Assembly: GCA_959347315.1 (NCBI GenBank)
Contig: OY365806.1
Span: 58,799,154 to 58,863,153, forward strand
Origin: Bimastos eiseni
Taxonomy: Eukaryota > Annelida > Clitellata > Crassiclitellata > Lumbricidae
Direction: 5' to 3'
Length of the DNA stretch: 64,000 bases
A program made the translations under genes and the position numbers. This document shows positions 13,601 to 24,800 of the stretch, one piece after another. Each line of letters begins with the position of its first letter. The stretch's first letter is position 1. The notes under the pieces are model-generated. The model had not been told where the DNA came from and searched no databases. It was given only the letters and a program-made list of their open reading frames with translations.

Positions 13601-16600
13601 TACCCCAACATGAAAGATCCTTACAGAGTATGTAAGACTTTGATGTCTCTTACAAGGGATTAATTAAAAGGATTTCATTTTGTTAAATATCACTCACGCT
13701 TGTCTGTGAGATGTACTGTCAATTGAGGTGTGTGATGTATAAGCGTCAATATACTATTCACTGTTGAAGTATGTTCATTGTGTTTATATGGGTGGTGACT
13801 GATGGATGTGATGCTGATCATATAAATGGGGCCATAGAGTAACATATAATCCACTGGCACTGGTGTGTAGAAAAGTTGGAAGTGAGATCAACTCTCGCTA
13901 CTCCCTCAGGGCTGACTAGTCCTCTATTTCAGTGTTTCCCAAACTTTTTGGTCGTGGGATCCACTTAGGAAAATTTTTGAATGCCTGCGACCCGCTTCAC
14001 AAAGGCGAACAATATTGTGTTAACATTTAATTAGCATTTCGACATCAAATAGCGATGCATGCATTGAACCTACTCGATATAATGAAGAGACTATACTTGA
14101 CTCTACTCATTGGAGTATAGGCCTACTATAGTGATCATACAAGAAAGAAGGTAAAGAGAACAGTTTAATTTTGTTTTTCTGAACTTAATGGAACTATTTT
14201 TGTAAACAGACCTGAAGCATGGCGACCCACTTGATAAGACGCCGCAATCTACTTTTGGGTCAATATCCTGTGGTTATCTGTTTATATTTTACTTGTAACC
14301 ATACCGCAGCTCTGTCACTTTGAATGTAATTAAACAAAGATTAATTATTATTATTATTATATCAGATAGCATATCTGGCATGCACACTCTGTTTGGTGGT
14401 TCTGCATGGAACATCATTCATCGCCTTACATATAGTAAGTTAAGTTAAGGAGCCTCCAATGATTGTTGATCAAGATCGCTTCAAAGACCCCAAAGCTCCT
14501 TCTTTGCAGAGGTCAAAATTATATTTTTTCATTTATTACCGAAATTTGATACCACCCTTCTTCCAACATTTTTTGCTCAGAAGTGCATACACCAGCTTCG
14601 ACGGCGCAATTGCAGTGTACTGCAGAGCAATTGTGCGGGAAGGACTTGCTCAAGGTCCCAATACAGTGACTCCCCGGATGAGGGTCGATCCCGCTCATTC
14701 AGTGCACACTCAACGTTACAGGCTGACCACTCTAACCGATCGGCCACTGTGCAAGATGATATGCAAAGAAAATACAGTTGAAACGTTCGAGATCCACAGC
14801 ATACATGAAGAATAGCTTCAACATGTCAATATTCTAAAATTGGCATCAACATATGCTATCATCTATCTGATCCTTCCAAGCTTACACATTGTTGTGCCCA
14901 AGATTTAAGATAATCCTCATGATGCAGTCGATTTGTGGATAGAACATAGCATGTCCTTTGCTGCATTTAAAGCCAAGGACGACTTATGCTCATCCATCTG
15001 ATGGATCAGCAAAATCGGTTGCACTGAAGTCTTGTCTTAAAAAGACGACTTTTGATGTGGATGGTGAAAACCATCCCAGAGAAGGGGATCTTCGTTCTGC
15101 CGGTGGAATGTTGAGGAATGACTCGGACGAGTCGGTGTCCGTACACGGAATCAACATGAGCCTGGGAAGCTCGACCAGCACTGAACAGCGAGTCATCAGG
15201 CGAAAAGTTCTCCGTAAAAGAAATGGTCATGTCGAAATCTGTAGTGAGTCAGTCACGGAAAATGATTCAGGTAAGATTCATGTTCTGTAGCCGCTTAATT
15301 TATGACACTTTTGTTAATCTAATTGTGTATGTGTCTATTGAAAAAGTTGGTTCACTTAATAGTACCTTGTCAGAAAAGTGTTTCTTGGTTTCTTCAGAAT
15401 GAGTCCTTATAATACTGACTATATGAGAAAATAAAGTGATATTTGTTCCATGCTACTATAAGCTGACATAGTTTAATTACCCAAGAGATAAAAGTAGTCC
15501 AGGTGATGAAATGGATAGTAGTCATTTGATGATTAAATTACAAGTTTAATAATACTTAATGAATAGAAATGTTGTGATGTCAACCTGTTCCGATTTGCTA
15601 CAAACTATACTCATTTCAGTTCGGTAGGTGGTGCTACAATCCTATGTGTTATGAAGGTCATAATAAAATAGACTCATTGCATTTGAGTAGGTGGCATTGG
15701 AAAATCTTACAGACAGTGTACACGATAGTAGTAGAAGGTTCGGACTAAGAATAAATGCGGAAAAAACCAAGACAATGACCATCGATAAACAACACAAAGA
15801 GCTGAAGGTGAGATTGGAGGGAGAAGAGCTAGAGCAAGTCACAGAGTTTGTGTGCTTGGGAGGAGTAATAATGGAAGACGGACAATGCACAAAGGACATA
15901 AAACATAGGATTGGCCTAGCATCAGCAATGTTTGGCAGACTCAGTAAGACGTAGAAGACGAGCAGCGTATCAACAAGAAAAAAACTGAAATTGTACACGG
16001 CATTTGTCACTGCGGTATTGCAGTATGGATCTGAGTGCTGGTGCCTGCGGAAGGAAGATGAGAAGAGGATCCTTGTGGTGGAGATGAGCTGGCTAGGAAG
16101 AATAGCAGAGGACAAGATGGGACAAGATTTGTAACGATGTAACCTGGACTGAACTGGGACAGAGAGAAACAATGGTAGACAGGATCAGAAAAAGAAGACT
16201 TACATGGTTTGGCCATGTAACTCGAATGGATAATACCAGCAAGGGCATTATATTGCCACGTGGAGGGAACACGGAGTCAAGGAAGACATACAAAGACATG
16301 GATGGAAAATGTGAGATAAGATCTTGAAGTAAATAACATGGACATGAGAACAACACTGAATACCATCATCAGCAGCAGAGACAGACAGAAATGGAGCCAT
16401 TATGTAAAAACCTCATTATCGGCACACACCTGATGGAAGAGAAAGAGAGAGAGTGAGATAGAGAGGTGGCATTGCAGCCAACTTAAATGCAGGCGATAAA
16501 TATTGCCATTAGCTGATTTTTAGTGGAAAATTCATTTTAAAATTGTTTTAACCATCTTGCGATTGATAAACATCTAGATTATTGTAACATTTAAAACTTG

Positions 16601-19600
16601 ATGTAACAACATGTATGTAGGACCACTCTAAGAGAATCTAATAAGATGAGTTATCATTAACCTGACCTACACAAAATCAAGAGCAAAATCGGTTTGTAAA
16701 TTGCTCTGCAATGCAGATAATACAGTGTGTATTTGGTAACACACTTTTCAAGAACAATGAGTGCAATTACATTGTCAAAATACTACTTGGACTTGGGCAA
16801 CTGAATTTATGGTTCCACATTAATTAATTAATTAATTAAATAATTCCAGTTCCATGTGAGTGCTGCATGGTTTAACAATTAGAATGTGCATTTCAATGTG
16901 TACTATTGTTCTATAGTTCCTTTTGTGGTTACTGGGTGATCAGTTGTATTGTTTCAATTCAATTATCAAACAGATGATTTATCGTGCCTTGGGGAACACA
17001 TGAAACATCTTCATTTGAATGTTCTAAATAACCGACCGTTGTCTGCACCGCCTAAGATATCAGATTCAGACTATGCCCACCACCACCAATCACACGTTGC
17101 CTGCAGAGAACCTGTAAGACTATTAACCTTTGTGTTATATATCTGTACGATATATTGATGTGTTTAAAATAAACCTATAGTCAGGGAATTAGCTGTAGTT
17201 ATTATGGTACATGTGACTCTACTAGATGACTAGAATATTGTGGAAAATCTAAATTAATTATAACTATTTATTGATAGATCATCAGTTTGCATTATTTTAT
17301 ACTCATGATAGTGTTAAATGTTAAATATTATGTGGATTAGATGTAATAATTGTATATTGACTAAGTAAACTAATTGACTAAGTAGAATTTCTAATTTTTA
17401 AAACAATGTCTTTTGTGTTTGTACTTGTTACGTTTGATACTAGATCCTTTAGTGAGGACATGCTCTTAAATTACTGGCCTTTTTACCAGGATTAATATTA
17501 TTATTATTATCCCTTAGGAATTACAAATATTATTCAGAGACTATTTGTGATCGGTCGGTCAGTTGTTGGTCTGTTGTGTGCAACGACCCTTTCTCTGGCT
17601 GTATAAGCTTTACTTTCATACAGATGGACTTACCATTGTTATCAAACTATAGCACAGGTTACGATAGTGAGGAAACCCTTTCGATAGATTCTTAGATGTT
17701 TGACAAATGTCCTGAAAGCAAAGTACATGTAGCTAGTAGTATTGCATGTATATCTTTCCAGTTTACTACTGGTGCCCTTTCCATATAAGTTGTCATTATT
17801 ATTATTATTATTGAAGAATCTACAGGTGCCATATAAATTGTCATGATTATTATTATTACTGTCACATACATTGTTATTAGTACTATTTTATTCAACGGCA
17901 TTAATTGATTGATAAACCGTGCTTTATTGTTTTCAAGCTGTCTTACAATTTGCCTGATGGTTACCAAGGTCCTAAAGCTTGTGAGTAACATTTAGTTTAT
18001 TTTACTATTTGTAACATTTTAGGTGAAAACTGGTAAGGCATAATGTGTATGTGTTGCTGTTATATTCTGCCATATTAAAAAGTGTATGTCTGTCTTAGTT
18101 TCCTAGAAATGGTATATCTTGCATTTTGTTGGAAAATTTCAATTTCTCTTGTTTTACTCTGACTACGACTGATTTTTGGTAACTATACGGTTTATATAAT
18201 TCACATCTCTTAGCTTCAGTCATTTTATATTGTGATAATGTGTAGCTTTATTGTGTAGCAATGGGTCTGATTGGTTATAGCACTCGCCTGTAATGCAGAA
18301 TATGAGTTCGATCCTCACTCGTGCAGTTACTGTGTACAGGACATTGAGTAAGTCCTTTGTGCACAATTGATGTTCTGTTGTACGGTTGTGTGCAATTCTA
18401 TGTTTTGGAAGGAGGGCCATCCATCAAATACAGTTGTGTTGTTCGCTGTATATGACTAAAAAACTTCTATAGCACCGCCATAATAATGCATAGGGCATCA
18501 ACCGACAGCGCACCAGATATGTAAAATTAAATGCACTTTTTAAAGAAAACTTCAGGTTAGTTCAAAATTGTACTAGGGAACATCTGGCAACGAGATCTGT
18601 CACCTGAAATTATAGCTTTATAGCTGGAAAAACGCAGAGTAAGATATGGTGTGCTAAATATTAGCAGTTGATACACCAGATGGCCGGTGATGTCTAGCAC
18701 TCATTTCTAAGATAAGCTGTTTATTTACATCTTGTGTTTCATTTCTGAATTTATTTGTCAGTGATTCGTCCAATGTCATGTGAGCCACATATGAAAAACA
18801 TAAAGAAGTCAGATCCAGTTCGACGCTATCAGAAATACCGACAGAGTTGGGACACGTGCAGGGCTCCGGGTGAGAGGTCACACAACCAGCTGCGGTGGGA
18901 TATCCGAGAACAGATGTTACATCATGACCAAGTCGTCACAAAGGTCATAAACTGCATTTCATTTGCACAGTGCTTCTTTCAGAAAACTAGTAGTGTAGCA
19001 GCCGACTGATAAGGTTTCAACTGTTCAACATTCACATTCGGTTTGGTAGCGAGAGTGGCAAGTATGGTTCAGCCATCCACCATGACAACAATGTTTTTAA
19101 GTATTGTAAGGCAATCTATTGGCCAGATGTCCTGTGACCGAGATGGCCGTTCATGCAGACGTTCATTCAATGGGATTACTTCATCATGCGCTGACTTTGT
19201 GTCCAAGCCGTGAATTTCATGCATTTTGAATGCCATTTCTTTGTATGTTGGCTTTTATGGTCTGCATTTTTAAGACCATCCCTGTGTATTTGATTCATAT
19301 CACTGAAGGTCAAGCGTCATTTTGAACTTCTTCGTCAGTTCAGTTACTTTGATTAATACCTCGTGTGACTGATGTTGTATTGGGATTAATTTCTTAGGTT
19401 GGTACTTTGCAAATGTATGACAGTGGCATTGAATTTATTTGACTTGCACATAAAAGTAGTTTAGGTAATAGGACATTACACATGGTTAGTACAGTAGTAT
19501 GTTCTTCAGTGAAGGCATAGTTGGCTTGAGGATTGTTATGGTCATAGATATAAACAGAACTTCTCATAGACTTCCCAAGTGTGTAACACTGACAGAACTT

Positions 19601-19850
19601 GTACCATGTAGTTATTACTTCATTACCAAATGTAGTTTGAGACGATATTCAGTTTGTCTCTCCACTGATATTTACATAATATAATCAGGTAATGATGTAC
19701 AGTTACCATGGTCTGTTGTTGTAGAAACCTCAACCCGTTTATCATCCTAATACGTATGTTGTGCCAGGAGATAAGAAACGAAAGACGCTCAGGTGGCAGA
19801 TTAGAAAAGACCTTGCACAGGGAATCAAACCACCTTCCATATTTGACTGA
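10626..19850 (+). CDS. HYLS1: HYLS1-like centriolar/ciliogenesis protein
   Basis: HYLS1 proteins bind centrioles and are needed for cilium assembly. Coding exons: 10626-10749, 13121-13198, 13410-13627, 14973-15270, 16974-17113, 17624-17666, 18762-18943, 19725-19850; phases close to 402 aa plus TGA (the human protein is about 300 aa). Diagnostic parts: the N-terminal FTEDEVREGLAQLGYYNV helix, the middle RRKVLRKRNG basic motif, and the C-terminal HYLS1 box in the last two exons (DPVRRYQKYRQSWDTCRAPGE, LRWDIREQML, then YHPNTYVVPGDKKRKTLRWQ). The exon from 10605 is open upstream of 10626, so the start is ATG 10626 or 10650. The DPYR-PRTT joint (13627 to 14973) and the 43-nt exon 6 are the least certain parts. 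Introns carry hAT, SINE and LINE insertions. Confidence 0.88.
11322..12171. mobile_element. DNA-transposon-like unit with TAGGGCATAACC ends
   Basis: Terminal inverted repeats TAGGGCATAACCGA at 11322 and its reverse complement ending at 12171, about 850 bp apart. The ends contain CGCCTCGG / CGGATCCGG-type repeats. The neighbouring string AGTGTCATGTA occurs at both sides but is offset from the right end, so the target duplication is uncertain. No transposase is seen. Confidence 0.6.
12298..12366. mobile_element. Truncated end of hAT-like element
   Basis: CCGATTAATCGGTACAG with repeated CGATAATCGG-type motifs matches the ends of the 42478-43320 element. Only one end is present. Confidence 0.5.
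12725..12896. mobile_element. hAT-type MITE, 172 bp, 8-bp target duplication
   Basis: Ends are CAGGGCTGTACTGAG and, inverted, CAGGGCCATACCAAG. They are flanked by CTCGTTGC (12717-12724) and CTCATTGC (12897-12904), an 8-bp duplication with one mismatch as expected for hAT. The inside is GC-rich (GCGCCCTGGGCCTAGGCCCC) and non-coding. It lies in HYLS1 intron 1. Confidence 0.85.
13930..14275. mobile_element. hAT-like MITE, right end decayed
   Basis: Starts CAGTGTTTCCCAAAC and contains the paired GATCCACTT / CGACCCACTTG words typical of this kind of hAT derivative. The right end (TTTTGGGTC...CCTGTG) is degraded and no target duplication is readable. Confidence 0.5.
14540..14760 (-). mobile_element. 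tRNA-derived SINE, family 1
   Basis: Read on the minus strand, a tRNA-like head (GGTTAGAGTGGTCAGCC, B-box GGGATCGACCCTCATCC) is followed by a body ending in GGTATCAAATTTCGGTAATA. Copies lie at 18.3 (plus strand), 26.8, 49.2 and 54.9 kb. It is in HYLS1 intron 3, just left of the 14973 exon. Confidence 0.75.
15690..16440 (+). mobile_element. LINE reverse-transcriptase C-terminal fragment
   Basis: Reads SRRFGLRINAEKTKTMTI, FVCLGGVIMEDGQCTKDIK, RIGLASAMFGRLSKT and, in other frames, VLQYGSECWCLRKEDEKR and a TW-FGHV-like block. These are the thumb and C-terminal parts of a non-LTR retrotransposon polymerase. Frameshifts near 15950 and 16130 disable it. It lies in HYLS1 intron 4. Confidence 0.85.
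17624..17666 (+). other. HYLS1: Proposed 43-nt micro-exon of HYLS1
   Basis: Exon 5 ends in phase 0 at 17113, but the homology-supported next exon (18762, reading IRPMSCEPH) needs phase 1. This stretch has a good acceptor (CTTTCATACAG), an open frame MDLPLLSNYSTGYD and a GTGAGG donor, and it changes phase 0 to 1 exactly. Its protein match to the family is weak. Confidence 0.5.
18250..18430 (+). mobile_element. tRNA-derived SINE, family 1 (plus-strand copy)
   Basis: TTGGTTATAGCACTCGCC (A-box region), GAGTTCGATCC (B-box), then the family body (ACTGTGTACAGGACATTGAG, GTGCACAATTG, GGAAGGAGGG). It is the only plus-oriented copy of this family in the window. Confidence 0.7.
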
Positions 19851-20796
19851 TAGGGTCTTATTTCAACTTTCTATTATAATACTTTAATATCATAACAGTG
19901 TGCTGATATAATATCAACTCGGTTAGCACCTCAAAGATGAAATGGTTGATTGCTAACATGCCTCTGGTGTACACTGTGAATATGTATACGAACTGTTGGA
20001 AAGCAAATTTGTTTTCTAAGCTACCATAGTTTTTGTGTTGGTAGAACAGGTATGACAGTTCTTTTCTGACTTTGTAACAGAAACATTTTAGCTGACTTTA
20101 CCGTTAATACGTATGGCAAGATGAATTTGTCATCTTGGGTGCATCACATTTGTGAGATACTTAGCACATTTGAAGTGTCCTCAATCATACATAGAAACAT
20201 TAGTAAACCTGTCCAGCTGGTTTTATTTGGTCATCTAAACAGTTCTACAGCGCCAGAAAAATATGAAGTCGCAGGAACCAGCTTATTAACAGGTGCTTGG
20301 TGTTTTGATGTATTTCTTGTGTCTATTGAAGAATGTGCTGTATTATCGGTTGGAATCAAAGTCAAATGTTTTTACTGCTTTAAAGTCACTTAGACCAACC
20401 ATTACCTATTTTGAGTTCAGTGATGCCATGTGAACAGACATCATTGAACAATTTTGTTTAGCACACGATCGAGAAGTGAATGCCGTAAGTATCTATGCTG
20501 ACCACCTTAATTGTTATTTCTAGTTCATGTGTGCTTGCCAGATTTCCCCATAAATCTTTCATAATTGAAACATTTTGAATCTAGCCTAAAAATGTGTCAA
20601 TAGAGCACTCTTCTACACAAACAAGTGCAGAAAGACCAATGCTGTTCCAATCTTTGGTTTAATCAAGTTGGAAAATTAGCCATCACAAGGTTATGTTTTA
20701 ACCTATTTATCAAGTGTATTAATGTTCATGCTTATTTATTGCCTTTAACTAGATTATGTTTGTACTTCACAATGAATTTTAAATTTTCTGTGTAGA

Positions 20797-20802
20797 AATA
20801 AA
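20797..20802 (+). terminator. Candidate HYLS1 poly(A) signal
   Basis: First AATAAA noted after the HYLS1 stop at 19850, which would give a 3' UTR of about 950 nt. Confidence 0.4.
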
Positions 20803-20819
20803 AAGTAAAAATGGTTTAG

Positions 20820-20840
20820 TTTATTGACAACCATTTTATT
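20820..20840 (-). terminator. Candidate poly(A) signals of the SDR gene
   Basis: Two TTTATT hexamers on plus (20820-20825 and 20835-20840), which read AATAAA on minus, about 980 nt past the SDR stop. I saw none closer to the stop. They lie within 45 bp of the HYLS1 signal on the other strand. Confidence 0.4.
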
Positions 20841-20927
20841 GACAACCGTTTTGTTGACAACCTGTTATGAGTGTATGACCAAAGCAGAACCTAAAGGTGA
20901 TTAGTCTACTGGTCAGAATGGAATTAC

Positions 20928-20998
20928 TTAACCCTTTAACGACCAGCGTGTACTAAAATGTATGGGGAAACATATGTAGCTGGTCGTTAAAGGGTTAA
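20928..20998. mobile_element. piggyBac-like foldback MITE
   Basis: Perfect 20-bp inverted arms at 20928-20947 and 20979-20998 around a 31-bp loop. The outermost bases are TTAA on both sides, followed by CCCTTTAACGACCAGC. TTAA targets with CCC-starting termini are the piggyBac signature. No coding content. Confidence 0.75.
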
Positions 20999-21815
20999 TG
21001 AAAACAAATGAATGAAAACAAATAAATGAAAACAAATAAAAAAACATAGTAAAGTTCTCAAATGTCAATACAACATTTTACAAGTTGTAAAGGTCATTTA
21101 GTATGTTGCACCAATACAAGATATATTATTACCCTTGTATACAATACAGTTTAGGTAAAGTTCTACTACCCTCCGTAAAAAGCTAAAAATCAGAAGGTAA
21201 CAAATTAGGGTTTTATACAATAATCAAGCAAACATCTTATTTCAGTACACTAGCCAAGGTCAAAAGCACAAGTTATAATTAACTTACCAGAGTAATCAGT
21301 GATATTATTAACCTATCACAACCGTCAACTTATCACAAGTTTTCTGACCATATTATTAACTCACCAAAGAGTGTTCAACCACATTTTTTGCTTGAATCAG
21401 TTATCAAATAGCAGTCAGTCATATAATCATTATTAACTTATCACAGAGTAGTCAACCAAGGCAAGTACACAATTAAATTTCAAGCTGAATAGAATTAGGA
21501 CATTACTAGTAAAAGAAACTCGCACAATTGTATTTCACCGGTTATACTAATTAAAAGGGTGACACAGGAATTTTATGAAAGATGATGCCACATGGAGCAG
21601 TTTAGGGTTTGGCATGACCACCCTATCAGTTGCGACATACCACATCTTTCCAGAACCATCATAAGAGCTAGAAAACATACAATCTCCATCCAGTTTTGGA
21701 TTAGTTAGTTACTATACAACCTCAGTTAGAAACATCATTGTGTCATCGTTACAACTTTGGATTATTTGTCAGCATGCGACATCACAGGCACAGCTAGCAA
21801 CAGAAATGCATGCAA

Positions 21816-24800
21816 TCACTTCAGCTTTGGATGTATTTCTGAAGAATCCAGCTTCACCAGCTTAACACTAACGTCCCATAGTTTTCTGGCTGATTCATCA
21901 TCCTGGGCTTCTTTTGATGGCTCTTTCTCTTTGCAATCGCTACAGACATAAATGGCAGAACTGCTTAGAACAACACTGTTTTAATTGATATTTAAAAGTT
22001 CATATACTGAGTTCATAACTGCAGTTTAGATTAATCGTAATCTCCAAATTTCTAAAGCACCACTCGAAAGCCAAACGCAGGGCACCAGCTTATTCACAAG
22101 TGCATCAAATTAGACGGGTTGTCCAAAGAGTAGTCCGTGGTATAGCAGAGTTCGGTCTCCGGGAGGTTAGCAGGGAGGCAGAGCAGCTGTTCAGGCATGT
22201 GTTTTGTTCAAGGATTGACAGGAGGAATATCAAGTAAGGAGTCCGGGTAAGAGTTCTTGAAAAGATGAAACTTAAGTTTAGAATGGAAAACCCAGAGGTG
22301 ATGGATAGAGAAGCTTGGAACAGTTGATGTTGGATGACAGGCAGTGATGGTGGAGGAACTAAAAATGTACGAAATTCAGGAGGCAAATCATTCCAGAGAC
22401 GTGGTGCGGCATTGGATACGGTCGGTGGGAGAACTTGAGATGAGAAGTTACTGGAGTCGAGTAAGGGTGAGGACAATCGGGTAGAGCGGGTTGGCTGGAT
22501 GGTGAAGAGTTCGCGAAGATATTTGGGCTGGGAGTATTGTATGAAATCGTAAGTTAGCAATAGGACTTTGAAATGAATGTGCTCTGGGATTTATATCCAG
22601 TGGAGTGATTTGAGGATTGGAGTGATGTGATGGCATTCTGGTGATGTTTTGGACGAGTTGTAGATGTTTGAGTTGCGTGGCTTCAAGGTTGAGGATTTAA
22701 GGGAGTTGCAACAGTCGAGTTTGGAGTGGACAATGGAGGTGGCGATGTTGGATGCAGTTTTGAAATCGGGCATGGGTCGGATACGGCAGAGCTCACGAAT
22801 GTGCATAAAGCAGGAGCGTGAGAAGTTTGAAATATAGTTGCAAAAAGAGAGATGAGGATCAACAGTGATGCCAAGATTGTAGACTGGGGCATCTGAGGTG
22901 AAGGGAAGGGATGAAGTATTTGTGGAAAAATAGAAAAGAAGTGCCAAGCATATTGGATGAAACCTGTAACTTTGAACTATAAAAAAGAATTTGGACCAAC
23001 CTGTAATATTTTCCACTTTCATTGGCCAGACTCTCATCAACTGCACAGCAGATGGTTGTCTGAGCTCCGTTCCATGGCTCCTTAAACAGTGGCCAGGTCA
23101 GGTAGTAGAACACATTGGAGCCAATTCTGGTATCCATAAATGGTACTTCCCGCTGCAGTTCAGTCTTTATTGATCCTGGGTGTAAAGAGTAAGTCGTAAC
23201 TCCAGTTCCTATGCACAAATGCATTCCAATATTTACATTTATTGCATTCATTTGAAAACGACATTAAATTTTACAATTTAGAGGACTTACATCATCTTTG
23301 AGATTACCATAAATATCCAGATGCATACATGCTTCGATAGGTACAACTTATTTATTTCTTAACACACTCTAGATGGTAATATAAGTTGCTCATCAACTAT
23401 CATTTGATTTGCTCACACAGGTGGCTGGGATAAGATGGACACCTAACCCTAAGAAACACCTCTAGTAAGTGAGATTGAAAGCAAAATAAGCATTTGCATC
23501 ACAGCTGCTAAAATCAAGTTTCATGACTTGATCTACAGAGTAACTCCATCAGGAAGATCTCACAATGCAAACACTTTTTATTTTTGGTGGGTTAATTAGT
23601 TCAAATTACACCAAACTAACGTTAATCTGATATGATTCATGACAAAGAATCAAAAAAAACAACTACATCTGTTCAAACCAAGTCAGATGCTCTAGTAAAT
23701 GGCCATTTTGCATTTCAACTAGTCATATTAAATTCATATTACAGCAAACTCACCTTTTAATCGTTTAGCAAGTTCTCTGGTGAAGAGAATATTAGCCAGT
23801 TTACTCTGACCATATGCATATATTGAATTGAAACTTTTTTCACCCATCAAATCATCAAAATTCATTGTTCCGAATTCATGGCCATACGATGATACGTTGA
23901 TGATGCGACCCTTTGGTGCAGACACTAAGGCATCCATCAAAAGGTTCGTGAGCAGAAAGTGACCTAACACCAGAAAATTAAAAATCTGGAATATAGTCAC
24001 TGTTCTTGTTATTGTCAAGCTTAATGCATATTATAATAATTAACAAATTATTAATGATTATTTGATCATATTATTAAATGTTTAATCATTATGTCTAACA
24101 ATAAATTGAATGTTCTATGATTTAACTCCTACTGGAAAAGTTGTGGATTTCTCTTTTTCAAAACAATGACATACAAAAATCTTACTCACAAAAGAGACAT
24201 GTATATACAGTGACATACAATCCAGTCACACGTGTTAGATAAGAACAAATTAAATTGTAGACCAAAAACAGTAAAGATATTTTAGCAAAACAGAAGATAA
24301 TGCTGCAGCATGAATTAGTGTATAAAAGATGATATACAAAGAAAAATATTATTAAAGGTAGGATGCAAAAGTAAATGCTGGTGTATGGGGCAGCAGGCTT
24401 CAAATGCTGTCTAATGGTATTTACGCACAATCAGCATGGATAAATATCACTCTCCTAGGTGTTAAACACCAAGCTCCAAATGAACAATCTGCTCATCCAT
24501 CATCCAGTCAGTAAAACCTGTTCTTTAATTTGGCTTACATACTACTGTTTACACACCAATAGAAACTCCTTAAAGTAGAGTCTTAGGTTAGAAGGACCTC
24601 TTAGGTGAAGTGGAAACAATGTAACAACATGAGGACACCTTTTTACCCAATCAACTCATACCAATTCTGAGGAGCTGAGTAGACCCAGATGGTCTACTCA
24701 GTGTACCAATCAAACCCAACATCGAGTGCCTGCATTTTATCTACAGCGTCTATACAAGTAATGTCCATTACAACACCAATTCGATCATCTCTCTAAAGTT

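Larger units (their letters stand above)
19851..21815. other. Convergent intergenic region between HYLS1 and the SDR
   Basis: Probably mostly the two 3' UTRs. It contains opposite-strand poly(A) signals at 20.80-20.84 kb, a 17-bp TTATTGACAACC tandem (20820-20862), a piggyBac-like foldback MITE and AAATGAAAACAA repeats. No other gene is seen. Confidence 0.6.

Noticed and set aside
18785..18943. Alternative acceptors at 18785, 18806 or 18809 for HYLS1 exon 7
   Set aside because: They would fit phase 0 without a micro-exon, but they lack pyrimidine tracts and drop the IRPMSCEPH segment, which aligns with the family.
22105..23046. Two 151-codon minus-strand frames as genes
   Set aside because: They read as consecutive frameshifted parts of one LINE polymerase C-terminus.
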